Origin: BOG-1112 sp964611335
GTDB taxonomy: Bacteria; Bdellovibrionota_B; Oligoflexia; Oligoflexales; Bog-1112
Direction: 5' to 3'
DNA length: 64,000 bases
Assembly: GCA_964611335.1 (NCBI GenBank)
Contig: CAZSXR010000003.1
Span: 310,001 to 374,000, forward strand
Each line of letters opens with the position of its first letter. The first letter of the stretch is position 1. Both the position numbers and the translations under genes were made by a program. The notes beneath the pieces were generated by a model. The model ran no database searches and had not been told where the DNA came from. It saw nothing but the letters and a program-made list of their open reading frames with translations. Positions 27,135 through 34,763 of this stretch are shown here, piece after piece.

Positions 27135-28412
27135 TCACCGTTTTGGAGGAAGCAAAGTCTCGCCGATTAAACGTTTTGCGTTTGCAAAAAAGATCTCAGG
27201 GCTAAGCCGATCCCCATTATACGTAATCAAACGCATAATGACGAGGGAAGCTAGGAGGGGATTATAGGTGTAAATTTCTAAAATAGCATCGTAGCGCTTT
27301 AAGAATTCAGAAAAATTTGAACCCCACAGGCCTTTAAAATACATCATCCACAAGGTCATTTTTAACAAAGGTCTCACCGCAACCAATGGATAGTCACTTC
27401 CGTAAAGAAAACGTGGAAATAAATCCTTCTCATGCAAAAGAGTGGGAAGATATTGCACAAGATTAGGAGCTACAGAAAATCCTGAAAGATCTGCAAAAGT
27501 CTGCTTAGGGTAGCGACGCATCAGGTCGAGGACTAAGAGAAAGTTGTCTTTGAACGCTCCTTCCTGTGTCATCGTCTTTCCTGAACCTCCTGTGTGCGCA
27601 AAAATAATTTTCAAATTCGGAAAGCGTTGCAACCATTTCTCATATAACAAAGGATTCCCGAAAGCATTTTCAACGCCTCCGCCATCCACGCTGTGTTCTA
27701 CCCCGATGTGAGTAATCAAGACAGAATTGCTTCTCGCAACCATTTCAAAAAAAGGTCTACATTTTTCATCATGGGGAGCTATGTGCATTGAATTGGGAAG
27801 AAGCTTGAAGAAATGTCCATTTTTTAGTCTCTCAAACTGACTTTTCAAATCTGCTTGATAAGGGTTCAAAGAATGAACTGGAAACATGTAACTAGGATTT
27901 TTGGAAACAACTTCTGACATATATTCATTCGAAACTTCTAATCCTGTTCTTTCTAGTTCTTTTTCATGACTGTTCCGATTGTAAGTCGCAGCGAAAGCAA
28001 AGAACATTCCTTTGTAGGGAATGGGAAATTTACGAAGCAAAGTTTCTTGTCGTTCCAAAATTTGCTCTTCCCAATTCTCTTCTCCGTCAATACCAAGTGC
28101 GCTGATTAATACTTGTGCTTTGAAACTTTTAAATGGATGTGTGTAGGGGGAAAATAAAGATTCGTGAACAAAACAACCGTTTTTAGATTCTCTACATATA
28201 AGATGCATGTGAGTATCTATCACACCTGGTAGATCCTCCAAAGCTTCGCGCACAAGATCCTGTGCATTTGGACTCAACTTTGAAAGTTCAGAAGCATTTT
28301 GCCACGTAGAAGCTCCAGAGACCCAGTTACGAAAAGATTTTTTGAGTCTTTGACCATAACTTTCATAACTGAAAAACAACAGACAAAGAAAAAAAGTTTT
28401 TCGTAAAAGCAT
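27135..28412 (-). CDS. Exported amidohydrolase-family metal-dependent hydrolase
   Basis: A 425-residue protein with a signal peptide (residues 1-20, to YESYGQ) and an amidohydrolase-2 TIM barrel. Metal ligands are visible in VIDTHMHL, THIGVEH, FAHTGGSG and YGSDYPL. Relatives include decarboxylases and lactonases; the substrate is not evident. Being exported is unusual for this fold. It is only eight bases after the purB stop, so it is co-transcribed with purB, and the O-antigen-ligase-like gene follows. Confidence 0.82.
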   Translation of the reverse strand: MLLRKTFFLCLLFFSYESYGQRLKKSFRNWVSGASTWQNASELSKLSPNAQDLVREALEDLPGVIDTHMHLICRESKNGCFVHESLFSPYTHPFKSFKAQVLISALGIDGEENWEEQILERQETLLRKFPIPYKGMFFAFAATYNRNSHEKELERTGLEVSNEYMSEVVSKNPSYMFPVHSLNPYQADLKSQFERLKNGHFFKLLPNSMHIAPHDEKCRPFFEMVARSNSVLITHIGVEHSVDGGGVENAFGNPLLYEKWLQRFPNLKIIFAHTGGSGKTMTQEGAFKDNFLLVLDLMRRYPKQTFADLSGFSVAPNLVQYLPTLLHEKDLFPRFLYGSDYPLVAVRPLLKMTLWMMYFKGLWGSNFSEFLKRYDAILEIYTYNPLLASLVIMRLITYNGDRLSPEIFFANAKRLIGETLLPPKR

Positions 28413-28420
28413 GTTCTTCC

Positions 28421-29806
28421 CTATAAAGGACAGTGCCTACTTACGAGCTCACTTGCGAGGCCCACATAAGCACTCGGTCGAAGGTTGCGAAGACGTGTTT
28501 GAAGTTCAGGGCCTAGTTCTTTTGCTTCTTCTACAAGTTGCAAATACTCCTTTTGTTCTAAGCATTGCCCATGTGTTGCTTTCTTAATACGTTCATAAGC
28601 ATCGCTGACACCACATGCACGTAGAGCTGTTTGCAAAGCCTCCCCAAGAAGTTCCCAAGATTCATCCAAATCTTTCGCTATGATTTTTTCCTCTGCTTCA
28701 ATTTTACCGAGACCCTGCTTTAATGCCAAGAGCCCGATGAGAACATATCCAAAAAGAGAACCTAAAGAACGTAGAACCGTTGAATCACTTAAATCCCTTT
28801 GAAAACGCGAAATAGGTAATTTTACAGCCATATGTTGTGCAAGTGCGATCCCTAATCCAAAGTTTCCCTCAGCATTTTCAAAATCTATTGGATTGACCTT
28901 ATGAGGCATTGTGCTTGAACCGATTTCACTCTCTTTCAATTTTTGTCTTAAATATCCCCAGGAAATATATCCCCACATGTCTCTGCATAGATCTATGAAG
29001 ATTGAACTCGCAAGTGTCAGAGTTTGACATAGCTCCACCAAAGTATCGTGCGGTTCTATCTGTGTTGTCATGGGATGAAATCTCAATTGAAGTTTTTCAC
29101 AGACAAACTCTCGTGCAAGTTCCTCCCAATTGACATGGGGGAAGACAAGAGCATGTGCACAGTAATGTCCTGTTGCACCATTTATTTTCCCGGTAAGTTT
29201 GTGCTCGCGTAAAAAATCCAACTGTTTGCGTAAACGATAAACAAAAACACCCAACTCCTTTCCTAAAGTCGTGGGACTGGCTTTCTGTCCGTGTGTACGA
29301 CTGACCATACTTAGATTTTTGTAAAGATGCGCATAACGGGTGAGTGTTTGTAAAATGTCTTCGAAATGAGGGACTATCGTTTTTTGAACTGCATCTCGAA
29401 CAAGCAAAGCATAAGCAAGATTGTTTATGTCTTCCGAAGTGCAAGCGAAATGAATCAAGCTCAGAATCTTGTCACTAAAAGCTTCTTTGCGTAAATGTTC
29501 AGCAAGAGTGTATTCGACAGCTTTCACATCATGATTCGTTTGCTTTTCAAATTCTTTAACTCTTTGTGCGAAAGAATGATTTTTAAGCACCTCATGAGAA
29601 AGCAACATCAATTTTTCTTTTTGAATAGAGCTCAACTCTATTTTGAAATCCAAATCTGATTTTTCTTGCCAAGCAAGAAGATGTAGTAACCACTGAACTT
29701 CCACATGGAGTCTGTAAGAAATCAAGGAAGCTTCGGAAAAATAAGGCTGAAGTTCTTCTGTTTTTTTCGCGTAACGTCCATCGAGAGAACTAAGCGCTTC
29801 TAACAT
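28421..29806 (-). CDS. purB: Adenylosuccinate lyase
   Basis: PurB acts twice in purine synthesis: it splits SAICAR to AICAR and adenylosuccinate to AMP, releasing fumarate. The 461-residue protein is of the E. coli length class and has the fumarase/lyase signature GSSTMPHKVNPIDFENAEGN, a catalytic-histidine segment SRTHGQKASPTT and TTQIEPHD. AGGAG stands before ATG 29806. It is divergent from purA with 93 bases between them, so the two genes for IMP-to-AMP conversion share one intergenic control region. Confidence 0.96.
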   Translation of the reverse strand: MLEALSSLDGRYAKKTEELQPYFSEASLISYRLHVEVQWLLHLLAWQEKSDLDFKIELSSIQKEKLMLLSHEVLKNHSFAQRVKEFEKQTNHDVKAVEYTLAEHLRKEAFSDKILSLIHFACTSEDINNLAYALLVRDAVQKTIVPHFEDILQTLTRYAHLYKNLSMVSRTHGQKASPTTLGKELGVFVYRLRKQLDFLREHKLTGKINGATGHYCAHALVFPHVNWEELAREFVCEKLQLRFHPMTTQIEPHDTLVELCQTLTLASSIFIDLCRDMWGYISWGYLRQKLKESEIGSSTMPHKVNPIDFENAEGNFGLGIALAQHMAVKLPISRFQRDLSDSTVLRSLGSLFGYVLIGLLALKQGLGKIEAEEKIIAKDLDESWELLGEALQTALRACGVSDAYERIKKATHGQCLEQKEYLQLVEEAKELGPELQTRLRNLRPSAYVGLASELVSRHCPL

Positions 29807-29899
29807 ATAAGCTCCTGGCGGTTAGTATTTTCGACTTTTCTTGCTCCAAGAAAAGTTCAAGGCTAGTTTGTGAACATACTCTAAACGAAAGGATGCGAA

Positions 29900-31162
29900 A
29901 TGGGAAAGCTCTCAGTAATCATCGGTGCGCAATGGGGTGATGAAGGCAAAGGAAAATGGGTCGATCAAATTGCCAAAGACATCGACATTGTCTGTCGCTT
30001 TCAAGGTGGAAACAACGCAGGACATACGCTCTACTTAAATGGCAACAAACATGTTTTGCACCTTCTCCCTAATGGAGTCTTTCATCCCCACACAAACATT
30101 GTCATAAGCTCCGGTGTTGTTGTCGATCCCTCCGTACTTCTTCGCGAGATACAGGAAGTCTCCTCCTATATTTCTCTTCCTGCAGAACGCCTGTGGATTT
30201 CTCCGCTCTGTCATGTGATCACTCCTTGGCATGTACAGTGTGATTCCGCTGGTGAAGAAAGATCGAAAAAACCCATAGGTACCACGCGCAGAGGTATAGG
30301 TCCCACCTATGCAGATCGCGCTTTAAGGCGCGGTATGCTGATGTCTCATTTTATAGATGCGGATAAGCGTAAAACTTGGGTTGAAGATCGTATGGAGAAT
30401 GATGAACAATTTCGATTGTTTTATATGCGCTCTTCCGATGTATGGAAAAATTTTGAAAACGCAGCAGACTATTTAGCAAGATATGTTTGTGATGCAGAAC
30501 TCCGTGTGCGCAAAGCTTTGGACCAAGGCAAACATGTTTTGTGTGAAGGTGCACAGGGAATTTTACTGGATCTTGCACATGGATCTTATCCCTTCGTAAC
30601 TGCAAACAGCACACACCCAGCCCAAGCTGCTGTAAGTTTAGGATTAGACCCTCGTCGCATCGATAAAATTTATGGTGTTGCAAAAGTTTACGCGACGCGC
30701 GTGGGTGAAGGTCCCTTTCCCACAGAACTCTTTGATAAAGTGGGCACAACTTTATTGGAAAAAGGAAAAGAATACGGTTCCACAACACGTAGACCTCGAC
30801 GCTGTGGATGGTTCGATGCTGTTGCTATGCGTTATGCACAAGAACTGAATGGTTTCGACGGAGTCTTTTTTACTAAGTTAGACATACTTTCAGGATTTGA
30901 AGAAGTAAAAATCTGTGTTGCTTATAAACATCCTCGTCTCGGTGTGCTGGAACACTATCCAAATGAAAGTAGTGTGCTTGCAGAATGTACACCCATTTAT
31001 GAAACGATGAAGGGTTGGACTGAAGATATTCCTAATTTCGGTAGTCGCAATGATCTTCCTCTGCGCGCACAAGAATTTTTATCTCAGATAGAAAAACTTT
31101 CAGGATGCAAAATTCTGCAAGTAGGAACAGGTCCAGGACGGGATGCGTATATAAACGGATAA
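29900..31162 (+). CDS. purA: Adenylosuccinate synthetase
   Basis: PurA joins aspartate to IMP using GTP, giving adenylosuccinate for PurB. The 420-residue protein has the GTP/Mg loop GDEGKGK (13-19) with D14, catalytic H42 in NNAGHTLY, IGTTRRGIGPTY for IMP binding and STTRRPRRCGWFDA for substrate loops. AAAGGA precedes ATG 29900. The stop is one base from the end of the phosphatase gene on the other strand, with no room for a separate terminator. Confidence 0.97.
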   Translation: MGKLSVIIGAQWGDEGKGKWVDQIAKDIDIVCRFQGGNNAGHTLYLNGNKHVLHLLPNGVFHPHTNIVISSGVVVDPSVLLREIQEVSSYISLPAERLWISPLCHVITPWHVQCDSAGEERSKKPIGTTRRGIGPTYADRALRRGMLMSHFIDADKRKTWVEDRMENDEQFRLFYMRSSDVWKNFENAADYLARYVCDAELRVRKALDQGKHVLCEGAQGILLDLAHGSYPFVTANSTHPAQAAVSLGLDPRRIDKIYGVAKVYATRVGEGPFPTELFDKVGTTLLEKGKEYGSTTRRPRRCGWFDAVAMRYAQELNGFDGVFFTKLDILSGFEEVKICVAYKHPRLGVLEHYPNESSVLAECTPIYETMKGWTEDIPNFGSRNDLPLRAQEFLSQIEKLSGCKILQVGTGPGRDAYING

Positions 31163-31163
31163 C

Positions 31164-31862
31164 TTAGATAAGTCCTGCGCGTGCGTATAAAACTTTTTGC
31201 AAGTTGAGCTTTTGCGCAGGACTAATGCTGACAACGGGACGTGCTGCTTTAACGTTTGCGATTTCCTGATCGAGGATTTGGTCCAGAGTTTTCCTGTCTA
31301 GTTCAAACCCCTTTTTTTTAGCTTCCTGTATGATATAAGCAACTCTAGCTCCTACAACTATACTTGCACTACGACCTTGTCCACTTTTGCAATGCACATA
31401 AGTTGACTTGCCTGCATTCATATAACCCAGCAAACTCGCAATGGCGGCATCTGTGAGATCTCCCGTCATCATATTACGATCAGGTGTTGAAAATTGAGTC
31501 CAGTTTTGTATTCCGAGATTTTCGGTAGTTTCTCTTGAAACTTGCATTGGCATCATAAAACGTTCTGGGCTCTTGAAATCTTGTTTTGCTTGTGTTTGAG
31601 GGGTGGCAACTCCATGATTGCCTCCTTGAACCTCCGCGCTTGGTTTTTTGATATTTGTAAAAACATGTTGAAGTTCATAAGATTCAACCATGGACACAAT
31701 GTTGAACTCTGCAGGATTTCCCTTAACGTTTGCTCCCATTTGAGATCTTACGGCTTCAAGAACCTCTTTATTGGGTGCAATACCTAAAAAAACCTGACCG
31801 GGAGGAGGGTTTATCAAAATTGAACCATCTTTGTGAGGGAAGACATAGGGGACATCAGGCAT
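31164..31862 (-). CDS. Tyrosine/dual-specificity phosphatase-like protein, 5'-truncated
   Basis: The first ATG (31862) gives 232 residues ending in a cysteine phosphatase domain with HCKSGQGRS (C158 to R164, the HCx5R loop). That ATG has no ribosome site, and the frame stays open upstream to a stop at 32043. Those 60 extra codons read like protein (for example KSKIEYFVLGKGSGDF, WKKWEKSNDAVFQKFNK) but contain no ATG, GTG or TTG. I infer that the real 5' end, possibly a signal peptide as in neighbours, was lost where the IS200/IS605-like remnant begins. The product may be untranslated or start inefficiently. Confidence 0.7.
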   Translation of the reverse strand: MPDVPYVFPHKDGSILINPPPGQVFLGIAPNKEVLEAVRSQMGANVKGNPAEFNIVSMVESYELQHVFTNIKKPSAEVQGGNHGVATPQTQAKQDFKSPERFMMPMQVSRETTENLGIQNWTQFSTPDRNMMTGDLTDAAIASLLGYMNAGKSTYVHCKSGQGRSASIVVGARVAYIIQEAKKKGFELDRKTLDQILDQEIANVKAARPVVSISPAQKLNLQKVLYARAGLI

Positions 31863-32074
31863 TTTATTAAATTTCTGAAAAACAGCATCATTAGATTTTT
31901 CCCATTTTTTCCAAATGGCATTATAAAAATAATCTTTTCGAAAGTCTCCTGAACCCTTTCCTAAAACGAAATATTCAATCTTTGATTTAACCGTGTAATA
32001 GGACCAACGAAGATCTTCTAACGACCTTACAAGAATGCAAAATTATTAAAAAGCTGAGAAAGATATTTAATCTC

Positions 32075-32260
32075 TTGAACCACCTCCACGTACACGTGGA
32101 GGATTCTTGATTCAGCGATGACAGCCCAGGAGAAAAAATGGCTTGGTTTTTGCCGTAAAAATTCCCACTGAGGGAACTTTTACGGTTTTGAACCAACTCA
32201 TGTTCCCCAGGACTCACGTCATCTCCACAAGCGTAACTTTCCGCAGTTCCTGCGGTAGTT
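32075..32260 (-). ncRNA. Candidate omega-RNA (right-end element RNA) of the IS remnant
   Basis: Read on the minus strand, the tnpB tail region contains several stems: 5 bp at 32241-32255, a 14-bp stem with one mismatch (32153-32166 with 32172-32185) and the terminal 8-bp stem at 32083-32102, ending GGTTCAA. This arrangement, structured 3' tnpB sequence ending at the element boundary, is that of the guide RNA scaffold used by TnpB nucleases. The next bases outward (starting GAGATTAAATATC) would be the guide. With no TnpB here, activity would need one supplied from elsewhere. Confidence 0.4.
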
Positions 32261-32268
32261 CATACTCA

Positions 32269-32312
32269 AAAAGAGTGTGACAAACACTGTTTAGTATTTG
32301 TCACACTCTTTT
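32269..32312 (-). terminator. 16-bp perfect hairpin, probable bidirectional terminator
   Basis: AAAAGAGTGTGACAAA (32269-32284) pairs perfectly with 32297-32312 around a 12-base loop, with T-runs on both outer sides. It lies 73 bases after the glyoxalase-like gene stop and most likely ends that minus-strand transcript, keeping it out of the phosphatase region. It also falls within the proposed IS remnant. Confidence 0.65.
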
Positions 32313-32384
32313 GCAAACAAAGAATGTTCCTTTCATCCTCGGCGTAAACGCCAAGGTTTTACGGAGCTATTGGATAAATTTCTC

Positions 32385-33191
32385 TTACACAGTTGTGGGA
32401 TCATACTTAATCATTGCAAACAGAGCACCTTCAGAATCGCTCATAATGGACAGATGACCGATTCCTTTTGCTTTCGTAGGTGCAAACAAAACTTTAGCAC
32501 CCTTTTCAATCGCCATCTTTGTGCTCTTATCACAATCATTCACATTAAAATAAATAAGCCAATGAGGAGCATGGTCTTTGAGCTTTCCTGTTGCTAGTCT
32601 CATTCCCGCAATACGCTTTTTGTCACATACAAACATCACATAATCTTCATGGAGAAAACTATGTTTCTCAACTTTCCAAGGAAATAATTTTGTGTAGAAG
32701 TTCACGGAACTTTCTACATTCGTTGTAAGCAACTCATTCCATCCTGATGAACCCACCTCTTCGCGAGCATCGCTGAAACCTTCCAGTTTCTTAGCTTCCC
32801 ACAAACCAAAAATTGCACCCACAGGGTCTTGAATCACACTGATGCGAGCCGTATTTCCAATATCCGTAGGCGCTGACAAAATATGTCCTCCGAGTTTCTC
32901 CGCTTTCTTAGCAAGAGAATCGATACCACTGACTGCGATATAAGAACCCCAGAACGAAGGAACTTTCGCATGTACCTTCTCGTCATATTCTTCTGGAAGC
33001 TCGAACTCATACAAAGCCCCCACCAAATTTTTATTAGCAAGTTTAATATGGGAATAAACACCACCCTCTTCCTCTAAGTCGTGGAACTTCCACTTCATCA
33101 AGGAACCGTAAAACTCCTTGCAACTCTCCATGTCATGGCAAGCAAGTTCAATCCAGCAGAAGCTATTATTCAATTTTGACTTCTCGGACAT
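32385..33191 (-). CDS. Glyoxalase/VOC-family protein with two domains
   Basis: A 268-residue cytoplasmic protein made of two vicinal-oxygen-chelate modules: the first opens CWIELACHDMESCKEFYGSL, the second GWNELLTTNVESSVNFYTKL. This tandem layout matches the CFP-30B-like branch of the glyoxalase/bleomycin-resistance superfamily. ATG at 33191 follows AGGAGAGG at good spacing and is preferred to the longer frame to 33233. The natural reaction is unknown. Confidence 0.85.
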   Translation of the reverse strand: MSEKSKLNNSFCWIELACHDMESCKEFYGSLMKWKFHDLEEEGGVYSHIKLANKNLVGALYEFELPEEYDEKVHAKVPSFWGSYIAVSGIDSLAKKAEKLGGHILSAPTDIGNTARISVIQDPVGAIFGLWEAKKLEGFSDAREEVGSSGWNELLTTNVESSVNFYTKLFPWKVEKHSFLHEDYVMFVCDKKRIAGMRLATGKLKDHAPHWLIYFNVNDCDKSTKMAIEKGAKVLFAPTKAKGIGHLSIMSDSEGALFAMIKYDPTTV

Positions 33192-33276
33192 AAGATCCTC
33201 TCCTGAAAGTGTATGCGAAAGAATTATAGCCATTATACCGCGTTTTAAAAAAATCTCGCGTTTGTTTAATTTTTTT

Positions 33277-33338
33277 TATAGAATTTTTTATGATTTATAG
33301 AATTTTTTAAAAAAGTTATCCCCAGGTCCTGTTGATAA
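33277..33338. repeat. AT-rich 13-bp direct repeat beside a DnaA-box-like inverted pair
   Basis: TATAGAATTTTTT occurs twice (33277-33289, 33296-33308). Next to it, TTATCCCCA (33316-33324) and, inverted, TTATCAACA (33330-33338) each differ from the DnaA box consensus by one base. The gap 33192-33440 otherwise only needs to hold the promoter of the glyoxalase-like gene and the end of the protease transcript. Confidence 0.35.
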
Positions 33339-33440
33339 CTCACGTTTGTTTGTCTCTAAACCCGTGTCCTTCTAGGACGGCTTCGGAATGATTAAATTTT
33401 AGTCAGGGCACGATTTTTTTAGAAAAGACTTTTTAAAATT

Positions 33441-34307
33441 TTAAAGTGTTTTTAAAAATTCTATGTTTGCAAAGAGCGGAGAATGTGTGCGTAAAAAGTT
33501 TTGTGCAAAGGTTCTCCCTACATTATCAAAACGCTCATATTCGCTTACACTGTTATTCAATTCTGAAATAAAAGAGTGCTTTGCCTGCTCTAGAGTTAAA
33601 ATACGCACAAGAGGAGTGACGTTTACCAAAGTTGCGCCGTTGCGATCTAGAACATTTGTGTAATAGTTGTGGATGCCTACGACTTTGAATTCCGAATTGA
33701 GAACAGCAGCTCCGCTGCTTCCTCCTTCGGTATCGCATGAATAGAAAAATTGGTTGTTGTTACTTTTCTCAACAAACCCTTCCACCTTACACCACTGTGA
33801 CCACTCCATAGGGCGCATACGAGGGTGTGAGTAAATAGAAATATCTGAATCGAGTTGTGGTGCATGTTCTGCAAGTTCTATCTTGCTTGGAGGAACAGGG
33901 CTGACTCTAAAAATCGCGTAATCACGCTCTCCATTTAATTCTGTAGCAATCACTTCCATACACTGTGAAGTGAGATAGCCCGAAGTTCCATAGGTTACAC
34001 CCCAGCGCACACTGAAACGCACATCACTGCAAGGAATGTTTTCATGTACACCTTCGAAATTGTTGCTTGCGAAACAATGACCAGCTGTTATAGCAATGCC
34101 GTTCCCAACGTGAGTGACGGTGCAACCTAACTTCAAGCGGCCAATTGCTTGAATACGAGGTTCGTTTGCAGCGCTTGCAGGAACGTGAACGAGATTGTTG
34201 GTGCCTATAATACGACCTGGTGTGAGAGGACCTGCATAAAGGTTTGAAGCTGCAATGCATAAACCAAAAATTCCGAAAGAGAGAGCAAGGCTTCTAAAAG
34301 TGGACAT
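33441..34307 (-). CDS. Exported trypsin-like serine protease
   Basis: A 288-residue secreted S1-family protease. The signal peptide runs to LYAG. The catalytic triad is visible as H77 in TAGHC, D129 in ERDYAIFRV and S198 in GGSSGAAVL. Cysteines (CTV, HCF, PCS, QCM, WCK, SCD) could form disulfides. The sequence lacks the classic IVGG activation site, so it resembles V8/glutamyl-endopeptidase-like or bacterial trypsin-like enzymes acting in periplasm or outside the cell. It is a single gene with its own upstream region 34308-34469. Confidence 0.88.
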   Translation of the reverse strand: MSTFRSLALSFGIFGLCIAASNLYAGPLTPGRIIGTNNLVHVPASAANEPRIQAIGRLKLGCTVTHVGNGIAITAGHCFASNNFEGVHENIPCSDVRFSVRWGVTYGTSGYLTSQCMEVIATELNGERDYAIFRVSPVPPSKIELAEHAPQLDSDISIYSHPRMRPMEWSQWCKVEGFVEKSNNNQFFYSCDTEGGSSGAAVLNSEFKVVGIHNYYTNVLDRNGATLVNVTPLVRILTLEQAKHSFISELNNSVSEYERFDNVGRTFAQNFLRTHSPLFANIEFLKTL

Positions 34308-34487
34308 AACACACTCCTTTTAGCGACTCATTTTGATTTGACTGATTGGCCAATCTTCATATAAGTCAACTGTGAATTTAAGATGCTGTCAAGGAAAGCA
34401 TGGAGTATAGAAGGAACCCGTGAGTTGTGTTTGCATAAGAGTATAAAACTATTAGACTAACTTTTTTGGATGATGGAGTGCAGTAAA

Positions 34488-34763
34488 ATGGCGAAGAAAA
34501 TTTTTGTAGGTAACATCAGTTGGAATGTTCGAGATCAAGATTTGTACGAAGCTTTTTCCAAATTTGGAAAGCTTGGTGAAGTGAAAGTGATTGTCGATCA
34601 GCACACACATCGTTCAAAAGGTTTTGGTTTTGTAACGTTTGAAGATAATAACGATGCGCTGACAGCTATTGCAGAAATGAATGGAGCAATGCTGAATGGG
34701 CGTCCATTGAGAATCGGTGAGGCTAACGAAAAAAGTGGGAAACGCAACGAAGACAGATTTTAA
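34488..34763 (+). CDS. RNA-binding protein with one RRM domain
   Basis: A 91-residue protein consisting of one RNA-recognition motif, with RNP2 (IFVGNI) and RNP1 (KGFGFVTF) intact and a short charged tail (ANEKSGKRNEDRF). ATG at 34488 is taken because GGAG lies nine bases upstream and MAKKIFVGN is the normal start; ATGs at 34470 and 34473 are in frame or nearby but lie at the ribosome site. Such glycine-poor Rbp proteins in cyanobacteria and proteobacteria bind RNA in cold or other stress responses. It overlaps or abuts the transporter gene. Confidence 0.9.
   Translation: MAKKIFVGNISWNVRDQDLYEAFSKFGKLGEVKVIVDQHTHRSKGFGFVTFEDNNDALTAIAEMNGAMLNGRPLRIGEANEKSGKRNEDRF

Larger units (their letters stand above)
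32075..32356 (-). mobile_element. Decayed IS200/IS605-type element (right end plus tnpB tail)
   Basis: On the minus strand, the frame ending near 32075 reads ESYACGDDVSPGEHE and later SSLNQES, similar to the C-terminal tail of TnpB proteins (pattern ACGD... then S-L-K/N-Q-E). It is followed by a hairpin (CCTCCACG, loop, CGTGGAGG, 32083-32102) and by TGGTTCAA, which matches how IS200/IS605 right ends finish (TCAA at the cleavage site). A second short hairpin at 32337-32356 could be the left end. No TnpA or TnpB catalytic domain remains, so this is a short deletion derivative. The exact ends are inferred. Confidence 0.5.

Noticed and set aside
32221..32400. Complete TnpB gene
   Set aside because: Only the tail pattern is present; no RuvC-like or zinc-finger motifs remain in any frame.
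33300..33345. Chromosomal replication origin
   Set aside because: Only two imperfect DnaA boxes and no replication genes; reported only as a low-interest repeat.
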